Origin: CBDFKS01 sp965248905
GTDB lineage: Bacteria; Chloroflexota; Dehalococcoidia; Lucifugimonadales; JAGWBF01
DNA: 64,000 nt
Assembly: GCA_965248905.1 (NCBI GenBank)
Contig: CBDFKS010000004.1
Location: 186,001-250,000 of the forward strand
Direction: 5' to 3'
In this document: positions 56,117 to 64,000 of the stretch, piece after piece
Layout of the letters: every line of letters begins with the position of its first letter
Position numbering within the stretch: position 1 is the stretch's first letter
Made by a program: the position numbers and the translations under genes
The notes under the pieces: model-generated
What the model saw: only the letters and a program-made list of their open reading frames with translations
Told to the model about the DNA's origin: nothing
Databases searched by the model: none

Positions 56117-56995
56117 CTAGCTTTCATCCCATCTACTGGGAAGATCCGCGAGCCCGGTGAGGCCAAGTTCTTCGCACAGGGCCGAGAACTCTCGTCTTAC
56201 AACTCCGTGCCATTGGAGATCAGCCAAGTCCTCCATCAAAGGTACATCCAGTCGCAGGGTTGCCAGCGTCCTATATAGTAAAGCTTCATCCATATGCCCG
56301 TTCAAGCTGGCAGCAATCGCTTGGGCGCCACGCAGCTTCAGGTCCCACTTGGACTGGTCACCGGGGATTTGCTCGATGTGGAGGTACCGCTTCAATACCT
56401 GCGCGCTGGACTTGGCTCCCCACTTGGGTATGCCAGGAATTCCGTCCGCGGAATCGCCTACCAGTGCCAGGTAGTCTGGAATCGAGCTTGGCCATACCCC
56501 GAACTTCTCAACTACTCCAGCCTCATTCATAGTGATGTTTCTTCGCCTATCAAGGCACACAATTCTGTCGTCACGGACAAGCTGAGTCATATCTTTGTCC
56601 GGCGAGCAGATAACCACCTGATCTACCTCTGGAGCGTCCCACCATCTGTGGGCGGCGGTGGCTATGGCGTCATCAGCCTCGTACTCTACCATAGGCCATG
56701 TCACAATGCCAAGGCAACGGGCGGCCCGTTCAGCCAGCTCAAACTGGCTGAATAGCTCTTCAGGGACTCCCGCCCCTGTTTTATATCCGGCAAACAGCTC
56801 ATTCCTAAAGGACTCTATGACGTGGTCGAAGGCACATGCAACGTGTGTGACCTCGACTTGACGGAGCAGGACTAACAGCGTCTGGATAAGACCTCGCACT
56901 GCTCCGATGGGCCGTCCGTCCGGTGAAACAATGGGCGGCAAGGCAAAGTATCCGCGAAAAAGTTCGTAGGTGCCATCAACCAGGTGGAGCTTCAT
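56117..56995 (-). CDS. 5'-3' exonuclease (DNA polymerase I N-terminal type), stand-alone
   Basis: 292 residues. N-terminal LHLVDGTYELFRGYFALPP, acidic metal-site residues in AFDHVIESFRNELFAGYK, VEYEADDAIATAA and ICSPDKDMTQLV, and the helix-3-turn-helix VGDSADGIPGIPKWGAKSSAQVL in outline. This matches the FEN-like exonuclease domain of Pol I, here without a polymerase, as in E. coli ExoIX-like proteins. Role: removal of 5' flaps or primers. The TAG stop is the one occupied by IS630 copy 3. ATG at 56995. Confidence 0.92.
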   Translation of the reverse strand: MKLHLVDGTYELFRGYFALPPIVSPDGRPIGAVRGLIQTLLVLLRQVEVTHVACAFDHVIESFRNELFAGYKTGAGVPEELFSQFELAERAARCLGIVTWPMVEYEADDAIATAAHRWWDAPEVDQVVICSPDKDMTQLVRDDRIVCLDRRRNITMNEAGVVEKFGVWPSSIPDYLALVGDSADGIPGIPKWGAKSSAQVLKRYLHIEQIPGDQSKWDLKLRGAQAIAASLNGHMDEALLYRTLATLRLDVPLMEDLADLQWHGVVRREFSALCEELGLTGLADLPSRWDES

Positions 56996-57193
56996 TATGG
57001 GTGCCGCCTAACAGAAGGGACCCGATGTATCGCATATTTTGACGTAAGTAAATTTCGTTGCGATTTATTGATTTTCCGCATAAAATTCATAGATCCATCC
57101 GTTCATAAGTATTATCGGCGTTATATCCTCATAAATTAAACGATTTAGATATACAAATAAGCAAATGGTACTGATTTACGATATATCAAAGAT

Positions 57194-57223
57194 TTGACAA
57201 ATGTGTTAGAAACATGATAGTAT
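57194..57223 (+). promoter_or_regulatory. Sigma-70-type promoter upstream of the riboswitch-like motif
   Basis: Consensus TTGACA at 57194-57199, 18-base spacer, TAGTAT at 57218-57223. The predicted start near 57230 lies about 10 bases before the riboswitch-like structure, which supports both calls. Confidence 0.55.
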
Positions 57224-57238
57224 TATAAATACAGTCTT

Positions 57239-57287
57239 AACGCATGGGCAAACTATCGTTAGAGGACGCCCAGAGCCGCGAGGCTGT
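57239..57287 (+). ncRNA. c-di-GMP-I (GEMM)-like riboswitch aptamer, orphan
   Basis: Order of elements: ACGCATGGGCAAAC, a small hairpin CTA-TCGT-TAG, GGACGC, then AGAGCC closing AGCC-GCGA-GGCT, then a T-run. This parallels the GEMM-I core (ACGCA..GGGCAAAC, P2 hairpin, GGGACGCAAAGCC, P3). Differences: two extra Cs between GACGC and AGAGCC, and a P2 loop that is not GNRA. No protein gene follows closely on the plus strand (next real CDS at 58057), so its target is unknown or lost. Confidence 0.5.
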
Positions 57288-57474
57288 TTTTAGTGTTTAA
57301 AACCGTCCTAGTCCCTCGACTCGTCGCATAAAAACCACATCAACTTAAAACTCTTCACGTCTCTAAAGGCAGAGCCATAGCTTGACCCAAAGCATTTTTA
57401 CGGGCGATGACGTGTCTCTCGGAAAGGTCTTAGCAGATCATGGGGAAGGCGACTGTGGCTTTTTCTGTTTAGAG

Positions 57475-57550
57475 TGGCGTCCCAGGCAGGATTCGAACCC
57501 GCGACCCGCTGCTTAGAAGGCAGCCGCTCTATCCACTGAGCTACTGGGAC
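57475..57550 (-). tRNA. tRNA-Arg (anticodon UCU)
   Basis: Complete cloverleaf on the minus strand: acceptor GTCCCAG/CTGGGAC, D-arm GCTC..GAGC, anticodon arm GCTGC-CTTCTAA-GCAGC with anticodon TCT, T-arm GCGGG-TTCGAAT-CCTGC, discriminator G, and an encoded CCA. 76 bases including CCA. Reads AGA codons. Confidence 0.95.
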
Positions 57551-58056
57551 GGAACATTGTTGCTTACAATGCTTATTCGAAAGGGTTCTCTTCACTATAT
57601 TATTTGTGAGATGCCCCAGTGTCAACAATCGGCATCTCTTCTTCAGATATACCCGGTCTCCACAACTTCAGTATGCGTGAAATCAGAATCCATTGCCGGC
57701 GATTAAGAGCAACAACACGACCGAATACCTCACATGGAAACCTCGGTCGCAGCACACGTACATCAAGTTAGACGAAGATTTGCGAAAACTCTTGACATCG
57801 GCTCTATGAGGTGTGTAGAGTATTACAATTGTTATCAGGTGCCGAATCACCTGATACTAGTTGGGTTAAATAGCAACTACGTGAGCCAGACAGTTAACAA
57901 CTGCTTAAATGACGTATTCAATCAAATCCGCTACCGCTGGAAGTCCGTATAGCTAGGTTGTAGGGAAGCAGCAACCTGGAGCCTCTGAGACTGGACCAAT
58001 ATGCAATTCCCCCATACGATGTCGGAGGCGACCCAGCCAACTAGGAGGCATGGCAC
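57551..58056. other. Leader region of the ABC transporter genes, no clear gene
   Basis: About 500 bases. A 72-codon frame (57734-57952) has no family resemblance and lacks a good RBS; I do not call it. An inverted pair CAGGT/ACCTG at about 57837 may be a small hairpin. A promoter-like pair is at 57792-57821. No substrate-binding protein or second permease gene, usual in Dpp/Opp operons, is present here. Confidence 0.5.
57792..57821 (+). promoter_or_regulatory. Possible promoter for the ABC transporter genes
   Basis: TTGACA at 57792-57797, 18-base spacer, TAGAGT at 57816-57821. The consensus -35 is persuasive, the -10 is moderate. It lies 235 bp before the permease start, leaving a long leader. 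Confidence 0.4.
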
Positions 58057-59112
58057 ATGGCAATAGCAGTACCACAAAGGCAACCATGGTATGCCCCTCG
58101 AAGACTAGGCCGTAACGTTTTTGACTTGCGACGTTTTCCCATAGTGGCCATCACTCTCCTGATGGTCGTGGTGGTTATACCGGCCATCTTCGCGGAGGTT
58201 ATCTCGCCTGCCGACCCTCTGCAAGGGGACCTGAAAGATCGATTGGTACCCCCGGCTTGGCAGGGTTCCAAGACAAAGTTCTTCAACGTCGTGGAGAACC
58301 CGACGGCCCCCGCTGTCGAGTTGACGCTTCAAGACGCCGAACGATTCGTCAGAATCGGTGACGCGACAGTTGTCGGCGGTGGCGAAGCTGTGATCGGTGG
58401 CCAGGTGACCATCCTTTCGGACCGTGGCGGGTCCATGGACCACCTTCTGGGAACCGACAAGGTGGGCCGTGACATTCTGAGCAGGATTATCTATGGGTCC
58501 AGGGTTTCCATCATCGTCTCCGCTATAGCCATCGGGATTGGAGGCGTCGTGGGAACGTTTTTTGGAATCGCCTCGGGTTACTTGGGCGGTTGGGTAGATG
58601 CAATAATTCAGAGGTTGGTGGACATTTCCATGTCCATGCCTATTATCCTGCTAGGTCTGGTTTTCGTGGCGACTATAGGGCCAGGGTTCGACACGGTGAT
58701 ATTAACGCTGGTCTTATTGATGTGGGCGAGATTTGCTCGTATGGTCCGGGGGGACACCTTGGCCATAAAGACCCAGGACTTCATAGCCCGTTCCAGGGTG
58801 GCAGGTTCCTCCCACCTCCGAATTATGCTTCACCACATTTTCCCCAATATATTCAACAGCTTGATCGTTTTCAGTACTCTCTGGGTTGGCTTCGTCATCC
58901 TGCTGGAAGCCACCCTTAGCTTCCTTGGTGCGGGAATACCAAGACCCACGCCTGCCTGGGGACTCATGGTTGCGGATGGCCGCGAGTTGATAGTGACTGC
59001 CTGGTGGGTCGCATTCTTCCCAGGACTTGCCATCGTGCTCACAGTCATGGGTGTGAACCTCTTGGGAGACTGGCTCAGGGACAAGCTCGATCCTAAGCTG
59101 AGACAGGTGTAA
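58057..59112 (+). CDS. ABC transporter permease, DppC/OppC type
   Basis: 351 residues. Segment 1 (PIVAITLLMVVVVIPAIFAEVI), then HLLGTDKVGRDILSRIIYGSRVS (the OppC/DppC entry motif), five further membrane segments, and the ATPase-coupling EAA-like loop SRVAGSSHLRIMLHHIFPN. Between segment 1 and the HLLGTD motif lies an extra stretch of about 60-70 residues (about 60-128), so the protein is longer than the usual 280-300. Imports peptides or similar solutes with the two ATPases that follow (5 bp gap). AACTAGGAGGCATGG upstream. Confidence 0.92.
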   Translation: MAIAVPQRQPWYAPRRLGRNVFDLRRFPIVAITLLMVVVVIPAIFAEVISPADPLQGDLKDRLVPPAWQGSKTKFFNVVENPTAPAVELTLQDAERFVRIGDATVVGGGEAVIGGQVTILSDRGGSMDHLLGTDKVGRDILSRIIYGSRVSIIVSAIAIGIGGVVGTFFGIASGYLGGWVDAIIQRLVDISMSMPIILLGLVFVATIGPGFDTVILTLVLLMWARFARMVRGDTLAIKTQDFIARSRVAGSSHLRIMLHHIFPNIFNSLIVFSTLWVGFVILLEATLSFLGAGIPRPTPAWGLMVADGRELIVTAWWVAFFPGLAIVLTVMGVNLLGDWLRDKLDPKLRQV

Positions 59113-59117
59113 ATGTT

Positions 59118-60143
59118 ATGGCCACACAAAATGGAAACGTAGTTCTCCAGGTAAACGATCTACGGACCTACTTCTTTAACCGGTGGGGCGTGGTTAAAGC
59201 TGTAGATGGTATTACCTTCTCACTCAAGGAGGGCGAGACCCTGGGTATCGTGGGAGAGTCAGGATGTGGAAAGACCATGACAGCCCTCACCCTCCTTCGT
59301 CTGAACCCAAAACCCGCTTCCAGGATCGTATCAGGGCAGATAATTCTGGACGGGGAAGACCTGGTCCAGAAGAGCGATAATGAGATGCGAGACATCCGAG
59401 GGCGGAAGATCTCCATGGTTCTCCAGGACCCTCAGACCTCGCTCAATCCAGTATTTACCATAGGCAATCAGATCGTCGAGGCGCTACGGACCCACCGGAA
59501 AGGCTCTCACAAAAATATGGTGAAGAAGGCCTTGGAGGCGCTACGCAATGTGAAAGTCGCCGCCCCAGAGAGCAGAGTTAATGACTTTCCTCATCAGATG
59601 AGCGGTGGCATGAAACAGCGCGTGATTGGAGCCATAGCCATATCGTGTGAGCCCAAGGTCATTATCGCCGACGAGCCCACCACCGCTCTAGACGTAACCA
59701 TTCAGCTCCAATATCTAAGACTGCTTAAAGAGATTCAGGCCGAAACCGGTATGGGGATTATCTTCATAACCCACGACTTCGGAATCGTAGCCCGTATGTG
59801 CGACCGGGTGAACGTAATGTATGCAGGGCGCATAGTGGAGAACGCTGGTGTAAGAGACCTGTTCAACAAGCCGAACCATCCATACACCCAAGCGCTCATG
59901 GCAGCAGTTCCTCAGATGGAAAAAACGGACCGTTTATTCGCCATTGACGGACAGCCTCCAGCACTATATGCCCTACCTGACGGCTGTCGTTTCGCCAACC
60001 GATGTCTGCATGTCCAGGATCGCTGCCTTCAAGATTATCCTTCAACATATGATGTGGAAGAGGCCCATACGGCTGCCTGTTTCAGGCTTGATCCAACCTG
60101 GACAGAAGAAAAGGTCGAGGAGTCGACATGGCAAAAGAATTAA
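59118..60143 (+). CDS. ABC transporter ATPase, DppD/OppD type
   Basis: 341 residues: Walker A GESGCGKT (about 51-58), Q-loop MVLQDPQTSLNP, signature MSGGMKQR, Walker B KVIIADEPTTALD, switch HD in FITHDFG. The C-terminal oligopeptide extension has CRFANRCLHVQDRC and AACF cysteines, as in OppD/DppD (reported to bind an iron-sulfur cluster in some members). Stops 16 bp inside the next ATPase gene, so they are translationally coupled. Confidence 0.94.
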   Translation: MATQNGNVVLQVNDLRTYFFNRWGVVKAVDGITFSLKEGETLGIVGESGCGKTMTALTLLRLNPKPASRIVSGQIILDGEDLVQKSDNEMRDIRGRKISMVLQDPQTSLNPVFTIGNQIVEALRTHRKGSHKNMVKKALEALRNVKVAAPESRVNDFPHQMSGGMKQRVIGAIAISCEPKVIIADEPTTALDVTIQLQYLRLLKEIQAETGMGIIFITHDFGIVARMCDRVNVMYAGRIVENAGVRDLFNKPNHPYTQALMAAVPQMEKTDRLFAIDGQPPALYALPDGCRFANRCLHVQDRCLQDYPSTYDVEEAHTAACFRLDPTWTEEKVEESTWQKN

Positions 60144-61198
60144 TGCGCGTAGAAAAACTGAAGAAATACTTCCCAGTTACCAAGGGTCTTATCATGATGA
60201 AGACCGTTGGATATGTGCAAGCTGTTGACGAAATCAGCTTCACCATCAATGAAGGGGAGACCTTGGGCCTGGTCGGAGAATCTGGCTGCGGCAAGACGAC
60301 CACTTCCAAGCTGGTCTTGCTTATAGAGAAACCTACGAGCGGGAACATCCTACTGGACGGTGAGGACATCCAAACGTTCAAAGGTGAGAAACTTAAAGAT
60401 TACCGAACCCAGGTACAGGCAGTGTTCCAGGATCCCTGGTCTTCCCTGAGTCCACGCATGAAAGTTAAAGATATAGTCTCCGAGGCGCTAGTGGTAAACA
60501 GGGGAGTCAATAAGACAGAAAAGATGGAGCGCGTTGCAGAGGTGCTTCAACAGGTGGGCCTTCAACCCCTGCAAGGCAACCTCTACCCCCACGAGTTCAG
60601 CGGTGGTCAAAGACAGCGTATCGCTGTGGCCAGCGCTTTGGCATCCTATCCCAAGCTTATCATCTTGGACGAGCCGGTGTCCGCGCTGGACGTTTCCATC
60701 CGCGCTCAGGTTATGAACCTGCTCGTCGACCTTCAGCAGCAGACCGGGGTGGCATATCTGCTGGTAGCCCACAACCTGGCAACCGTTCGATACATGGCCC
60801 ATCAGACTGCTGTTATGTATCTAGGTCAAATCGTTGAATACGCAGACACTGAGGAGCTGTACGAAAATCCTCTGCACCCATACACCAAGGCGCTTTTCTC
60901 GGCGGCGTTGCCCTCCCATCCGGATGTGCAGCGTGAAGAGATCGTTCTCCCAGGAGAGGTCCCCTCTCCCATAAATCCACCGTCTGGCTGCAGGTTCCAT
61001 CCCAGATGCCCTTGGGCCTTCGATCGATGTTCGGTAGAGATTCCGGTGTATCGGGATATAGGTGGAGGCCACATGGTGTCCTGCCACCTATATGACTCTC
61101 CATCCACAGGCCACGAACAGACCAATGGAGCTGCGACCGTAGCGACAGAGGAGCCTCCTGCTCAGGTAGAAGTGGACGGAGCCGAAGAAGAAACCTAA
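60128..61198 (+). CDS. ABC transporter ATPase, DppF/OppF type
   Basis: 356 residues: Walker A GESGCGKTTT, Q-loop VFQDPWSSLSPRMKV, signature FSGGQRQR, Walker B KLIILDEPVSALDVS, H-loop LVAHNLATV, and the C-terminal oligo/HPY region with CRFHPRCPWAFDRC. A tail of about 35 residues rich in Glu/Ala/Pro is extra. Partner of the DppD-like ATPase to form the hetero-dimeric motor. Overlaps the upstream gene by 16 bp. Confidence 0.94.
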   Translation: MAKELMRVEKLKKYFPVTKGLIMMKTVGYVQAVDEISFTINEGETLGLVGESGCGKTTTSKLVLLIEKPTSGNILLDGEDIQTFKGEKLKDYRTQVQAVFQDPWSSLSPRMKVKDIVSEALVVNRGVNKTEKMERVAEVLQQVGLQPLQGNLYPHEFSGGQRQRIAVASALASYPKLIILDEPVSALDVSIRAQVMNLLVDLQQQTGVAYLLVAHNLATVRYMAHQTAVMYLGQIVEYADTEELYENPLHPYTKALFSAALPSHPDVQREEIVLPGEVPSPINPPSGCRFHPRCPWAFDRCSVEIPVYRDIGGGHMVSCHLYDSPSTGHEQTNGAATVATEEPPAQVEVDGAEEET

Positions 61199-61374
61199 CC
61201 TCCGATTTACTTCCACCTTGAGGAACGGGCGGCTACCTGACTCACCTCCGTGAGGCGCGGCCCGTATCTTGACTTCCCTTGCCCTTAGAGGTATAGTGCA
61301 CTCGTGCCTCGCCCGTTGATCTTCACCAGTACCCCGTCCACTCTATCGCATCTCCCTGTCCACTGGAGGTTTCC

Positions 61375-62589
61375 ATGAAATTATCCTTCTTTCACTTGAT
61401 GCCCTATCAGTATTTGCCCGACGACTTCGAGAAACGTCACCGAAGCGTATACGTAGACCCACCAAACTATCTTTACGATCCTTCCAAAGGGCACGAGCTA
61501 TACAACCGCTACCTTGACGAGATGATATACGCGGAGCAGCTAGGGTTCGATGGCGTGTGCGTAAATGAGCACCACAGCAACGCCTACGGCCTGATGCCGT
61601 CGCCCAACCTGATGGCCGCGGCCCTGGCTCGCCAGACCTCCAAAGCTGCAATTATAGTCTTGGGCAACAGCTTAGCCCTTTACAACCCTCCTACGAGGAT
61701 CGCCGAAGAGCTGGCCATGTTGGACGTGATGTCTGGAGGGCGTGTGGTCGCGGGGTTCCCGGTAGGAAGCGGCATGGACACCGTCTTCTCTTACGGAGAG
61801 GTACCGGCGACCCTTCGAGAAAAGTATCGAGAGGCCCACGATCTGATTATAAAGTCCTGGACCGAGCGAGAGCCTTTCGCATTCAACGGGAAATACAGCC
61901 AGCTCAGATACGTGAACGTCTGGCCGCGTCCAATCCAACAACCCCATCCTCCTATCTGGATCCCTGCTGGCGGCAGCCTGGAGACCTTTGAGTGGACTAT
62001 CCAACAGGACTACATGTACAGCTACCTGAGCTATGGCGGATACAGGGATGGGAAACAGGTATTGGACAGATTCTGGGAGGTTTCCGATAACTCAGGTGTG
62101 GAGTTCAATCCGCACCACGCCGGGTTCCTCCAGTTTGTGGCGGTCTCGGAAACCGATGCCCAAGTCGATGAGTATGCACCTCATATCGAATATTTCTACA
62201 ACAAGCTTCAGCATATCCCCTCGTATTTCCTTAATCCGCCCGGCTATCGCACTGTCCGAAGCGTGCGCGCTTCGGGGGCAATAGGAAGCAGTAAGAGTCA
62301 ACGGAGCTGGAAAGATTACATAGACAACGGCTCAGTCATAGCCGGTAGCCCGGCCACGGTACGTGAGGAGATACGGCAAGCCATCAAGGACCTCAGAGTA
62401 GGCCATCTCATGCTCATCCTCCACTTCGGAAGCATGCCCAAGGAGTTGGCAGCGAAGAACACCGAGCTGTTCGCTAAAGAGGTCATGCCGTTCGTGAAGG
62501 ACATGTGGTCGGAGTACGAGGACCGCTGGTGGCCCAAAGCACTGCCGGAAGCAGACCGCGCCGTTTCATCGGTCACAGCACAGGTATAA
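61375..62589 (+). CDS. LLM-class flavin-dependent monooxygenase (third of three)
   Basis: 404 residues: MKLSFFHLMPYQYLPDDFEK, YAEQLGFDGVCVNEHHSNAYG, PPTRIAEELAMLDVMSGGRV, YREAHDLIIKSWTE, QQPHPPIWIPAGGSLETFEW. Closest in style to the LLM at 41286 (same NEHH and AHDLIIK elements), so the two are probably paralogues. It is followed 13 bp later by an alpha/beta hydrolase, suggesting oxidation then hydrolysis of one substrate. The ABC genes upstream may bring it in. Confidence 0.93.
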   Translation: MKLSFFHLMPYQYLPDDFEKRHRSVYVDPPNYLYDPSKGHELYNRYLDEMIYAEQLGFDGVCVNEHHSNAYGLMPSPNLMAAALARQTSKAAIIVLGNSLALYNPPTRIAEELAMLDVMSGGRVVAGFPVGSGMDTVFSYGEVPATLREKYREAHDLIIKSWTEREPFAFNGKYSQLRYVNVWPRPIQQPHPPIWIPAGGSLETFEWTIQQDYMYSYLSYGGYRDGKQVLDRFWEVSDNSGVEFNPHHAGFLQFVAVSETDAQVDEYAPHIEYFYNKLQHIPSYFLNPPGYRTVRSVRASGAIGSSKSQRSWKDYIDNGSVIAGSPATVREEIRQAIKDLRVGHLMLILHFGSMPKELAAKNTELFAKEVMPFVKDMWSEYEDRWWPKALPEADRAVSSVTAQV

Positions 62590-62602
62590 CTAAGGAGAGA
62601 CA

Positions 62603-63394
62603 ATGCCAGCAGAAGGACTGCAGATATCGATTCAAAATGGTAAATTCAACACAAGGGTATTAAAAGCAGGGGCCGGAGAGCCCTTGCTTTATCTTCACGG
62701 TATCGTCGGACAGAAGGGGTGGGCGCCTTTCCTTGATAGTCTTTCCCAACAGTTCACGGTATACGCCCCCTTCCATCCTGGTTGCGGCGAGTCCGAGGGG
62801 CTGGAGAATGTAGACAGTGTTTTAGACCTGACTCTGTATTACTTCGAGCTTATGGATTCTCTAGGTCTCGAGCAGTGCCACGTCGTTGGTCACTCCTTTG
62901 GCGGGATGATCGCGGCTGAGATGGCTGCTATTTGCCATCACAGGGTTAAAGGTCTGATCCTGGCTGCAGCGGCTGGACTCTGGCTTGACGACTCTCCTTC
63001 GGCGGACTTCCTGGCAATGACCACGGAAGAGATGAATGCTCACATCTGGTCTGATCTTGATTCCGCGGTGGCCAGAGAAGCCATGGCCCGGCCGGAGAGC
63101 GACGAGGCCCGTCAAGAGCTCATGATAGACCGAATAAAGGACCTAACCGCGGCGGGCAAATTCCTGACTCCCATTCCAGATCGGGGCCTGAAGAAGCGGC
63201 TTTATCGCATCAAATCGCCGACCCTTATCTTATGGGGAGAAAAAGACAGGATGATCCCGCCTGCATACGCAAATGAGTTCTGCCGGCACATCTCCGGCGC
63301 TCGGCTGGAAGTATTGCCTGGATGGGGGCACCTGCCTATGCTGGAGCAACCCGAAGAATTTGTTAGCCTGGCGGTGGACTTCCTGAAGTCATAG
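62603..63394 (+). CDS. Alpha/beta hydrolase (meta-cleavage hydrolase-like)
   Basis: 263 residues. LLYLHGIVGQKGW (oxyanion loop), nucleophile Ser in VVGHSFGGMIAAEM (about 98), acid Asp in LILWGEKDRMIPP, His in LPGWGHLPMLEQPEEF. All triad residues are present, unlike the hydrolase at 40070. Similar to C-C bond or ester hydrolases of aromatic breakdown; substrate unknown. AAGGAGAGAC precedes the ATG, 13 bp after the LLM gene. Confidence 0.92.
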   Translation: MPAEGLQISIQNGKFNTRVLKAGAGEPLLYLHGIVGQKGWAPFLDSLSQQFTVYAPFHPGCGESEGLENVDSVLDLTLYYFELMDSLGLEQCHVVGHSFGGMIAAEMAAICHHRVKGLILAAAAGLWLDDSPSADFLAMTTEEMNAHIWSDLDSAVAREAMARPESDEARQELMIDRIKDLTAAGKFLTPIPDRGLKKRLYRIKSPTLILWGEKDRMIPPAYANEFCRHISGARLEVLPGWGHLPMLEQPEEFVSLAVDFLKS

Positions 63395-63749
63395 TCCTTA
63401 ACGTTGGCTTGGCTCTCAATCCGTACCACCGTTGTGTAACAGTGACGCCATAGTCGGATCAAGAGGGTATAGGGAATATTGGAGGCCCGGCACTGGTTTC
63501 TCATTACCGGCTTATTGATAGCTCTTCTATTCCTCTTAGCATTGATCTCCTGCCGTGTTACAGGTCTACCAGTGTAGCAAATATTAAGGTAGGGGCGAGG
63601 CATGGAGCCTGTCCCAGAATGATGGATTATTGACGACGAGTCAGTCGATTATGCTAGGTCCGAGTCTGTTTGGCGCAGTGGAAACGATGACTCGACAGCC
63701 ATCCGATCTTGCGGATGGCGCGGTTTACACGCCGTAGTCGGTCATCTCA
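63395..63749. other. Intergenic region before an IS1182-type fragment
   Basis: About 355 bases with no supported gene. A short GGTAGGGGCGAGGCATG repeat arm at about 63588-63604 resembles common REP-type units. The part from about 63640 on is probably the 3' end of the IS1182-type element whose transposase is read on the minus strand; I cannot place its terminus. Confidence 0.4.
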
Positions 63750-64000
63750 TCATGGCCCTGCTATCGCCGGCGGCGCCCAGCTCTGGCTCCACCTAAGTCT
63801 GCCCCAGTCGCGCCATATACGCCACAAGGTGCGCAGGTTGAAGCTTGTGGCCAACAAGGTCCACTCGGCCGACACATTGACAACGCCACGGAGCAAGAAC
63901 CCCCGAGCTCTTTGTTGCTCTTTGAGAATCCCAAAAGCTGGTTCCGGCAGTTGCATACGCTGCTTGTATGCCTTTTTGGCCTCCTCGGTAGACATCCATA
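63750..64000 (-). CDS. IS1182-family transposase C-terminus, continues past window edge
   Basis: The minus-strand frame is open to the right edge. It reads STEEAKKAYKQRMQLPEPAF, GILKEQQRARGFLLRG, VSAEWTLLATSFNLRTLW, the typical end of an IS1182 DDE transposase (the Glu in LPEPAFG is the catalytic position). It differs in sequence from the IS1182 at 34463. Whether the whole gene is intact cannot be seen. Confidence 0.82.
   Translation of the reverse strand, partial: WMSTEEAKKAYKQRMQLPEPAFGILKEQQRARGFLLRGVVNVSAEWTLLATSFNLRTLWRIWRDWGRLRWSQSWAPPAIAGP

Larger units (their letters stand above)
54898..56117 (+). mobile_element. IS630-family insertion sequence, copy 3 (1220 bp)
   Basis: Same terminal repeats and TA-in-CTAG flanks as copy 1, with the same apparent sequence. 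It lies between the NDH-2 gene (start at 54848) and the exonuclease gene, exactly at the latter's TAG stop codon. Because the element begins and ends with G...C next to TA, the stop TAG is recreated and the exonuclease is not altered. Confidence 0.95.
57001..57474. other. AT-rich island between exonuclease and tRNA-Arg
   Basis: From about 57030 to 57400 the sequence is clearly AT-rich against the GC-rich surroundings, with no convincing protein gene. It contains a promoter-like pair at 57194-57223 and a riboswitch-like motif at 57239-57287 on the plus strand. It may be foreign DNA or a relic of a lost gene beside the tRNA. Confidence 0.6.

Noticed and set aside
57734..57952. 72-codon plus-strand frame before the ABC permease
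   Set aside because: No recognisable domain, no Shine-Dalgarno sequence, and a promoter-like pair lies inside it.

Overview
The window looks like a piece of a Chloroflexota genome, most plausibly a Dehalococcoidia or SAR202-type lineage. This is an inference from gene content, not from a marker gene. The supporting content is three luciferase-like flavin monooxygenases (LLM), a sulfite-oxidase-like molybdoenzyme, MmgE/PrpD, cyclase, RidA, amidase and hydantoinase genes, many short-chain dehydrogenases and hydrolases, and short hairpin repeats of the TCATTGCGA type. Base composition is GC-rich apart from an AT-rich island at about 57.0-57.4 kb.

Layout. 0-1.2 kb: an anti-sigma-antagonist (STAS) gene and a response-regulator/PP2C phosphatase cut by the left edge, both on the minus strand. 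1.6-4.7 kb: a nest of insertion sequence remnants (IS3, IS256, IS5-type), the IS5-type one split by an intact IS630-family element (copy 1). 4.7-10.4 kb: a damaged beta-propeller gene and a 1415-residue alpha-2-macroglobulin lipoprotein with a thioester. 10.5-17.7 kb: a second scrap heap holding two pieces of a large serine recombinase, two IS3-family elements, an ISAs1 fragment, a truncated DUF1801 gene and a truncated PH-domain gene, with one intact lipoprotein gene. 17.9-26.9 kb: catabolic and accessory genes (beta-hydroxyacid dehydrogenase, isochorismatase-type hydrolase, FMN-dependent hydroxyacid oxidase, cupin, MmgE/PrpD, Nudix, a broken MFS transporter, VOC protein, amidase with a 58-residue GatC-like partner). 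27.3-34 kb: two secreted surface-type proteins that share a domain and are separated by IS630 copy 2. 34.1-36.0 kb: a YCII-type gene and an intact IS1182 element. 36.1-53.1 kb: small-molecule degradation genes. 53.1-57 kb: a frameshifted NDH-2/cyclic-nucleotide-domain gene, IS630 copy 3 and a 5'-3' exonuclease. 57-64 kb: AT-rich island with a c-di-GMP-riboswitch-like motif, tRNA-Arg(UCU), a partial Dpp/Opp-type ABC transporter, a third LLM with an alpha/beta hydrolase, and the C-terminus of another IS1182 transposase.

The most notable item is at 45159-46361. Two reading frames that look like separate genes are one GrdB/PrdB-like (glycine/proline reductase selenoprotein B) protein interrupted by an in-frame TGA. 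The TGA begins a U-P-G-C motif and is followed at once by a 7-bp stem whose loop starts with G, as expected of a bacterial SECIS. The gene lies 12 bp after a sulfite-oxidase-like gene, in a run that also contains an LLM monooxygenase, a cyclase-type hydrolase and RidA. I infer a selenoprotein-containing pathway for a nitrogen- or sulfur-containing substrate.

A second theme is the IS630 family. Three copies and a 174-bp MITE all sit in CTAG with TA duplicated. Removing copy 1 restores the host reading frame exactly. One full copy and the MITE sit on TAG stop codons that the insertion leaves intact. Many genes carry single-base indels or stops. Some lie in homopolymers and could be assembly errors; others (a 7-bp tandem duplication, a 5-bp insertion) look like real mutations.
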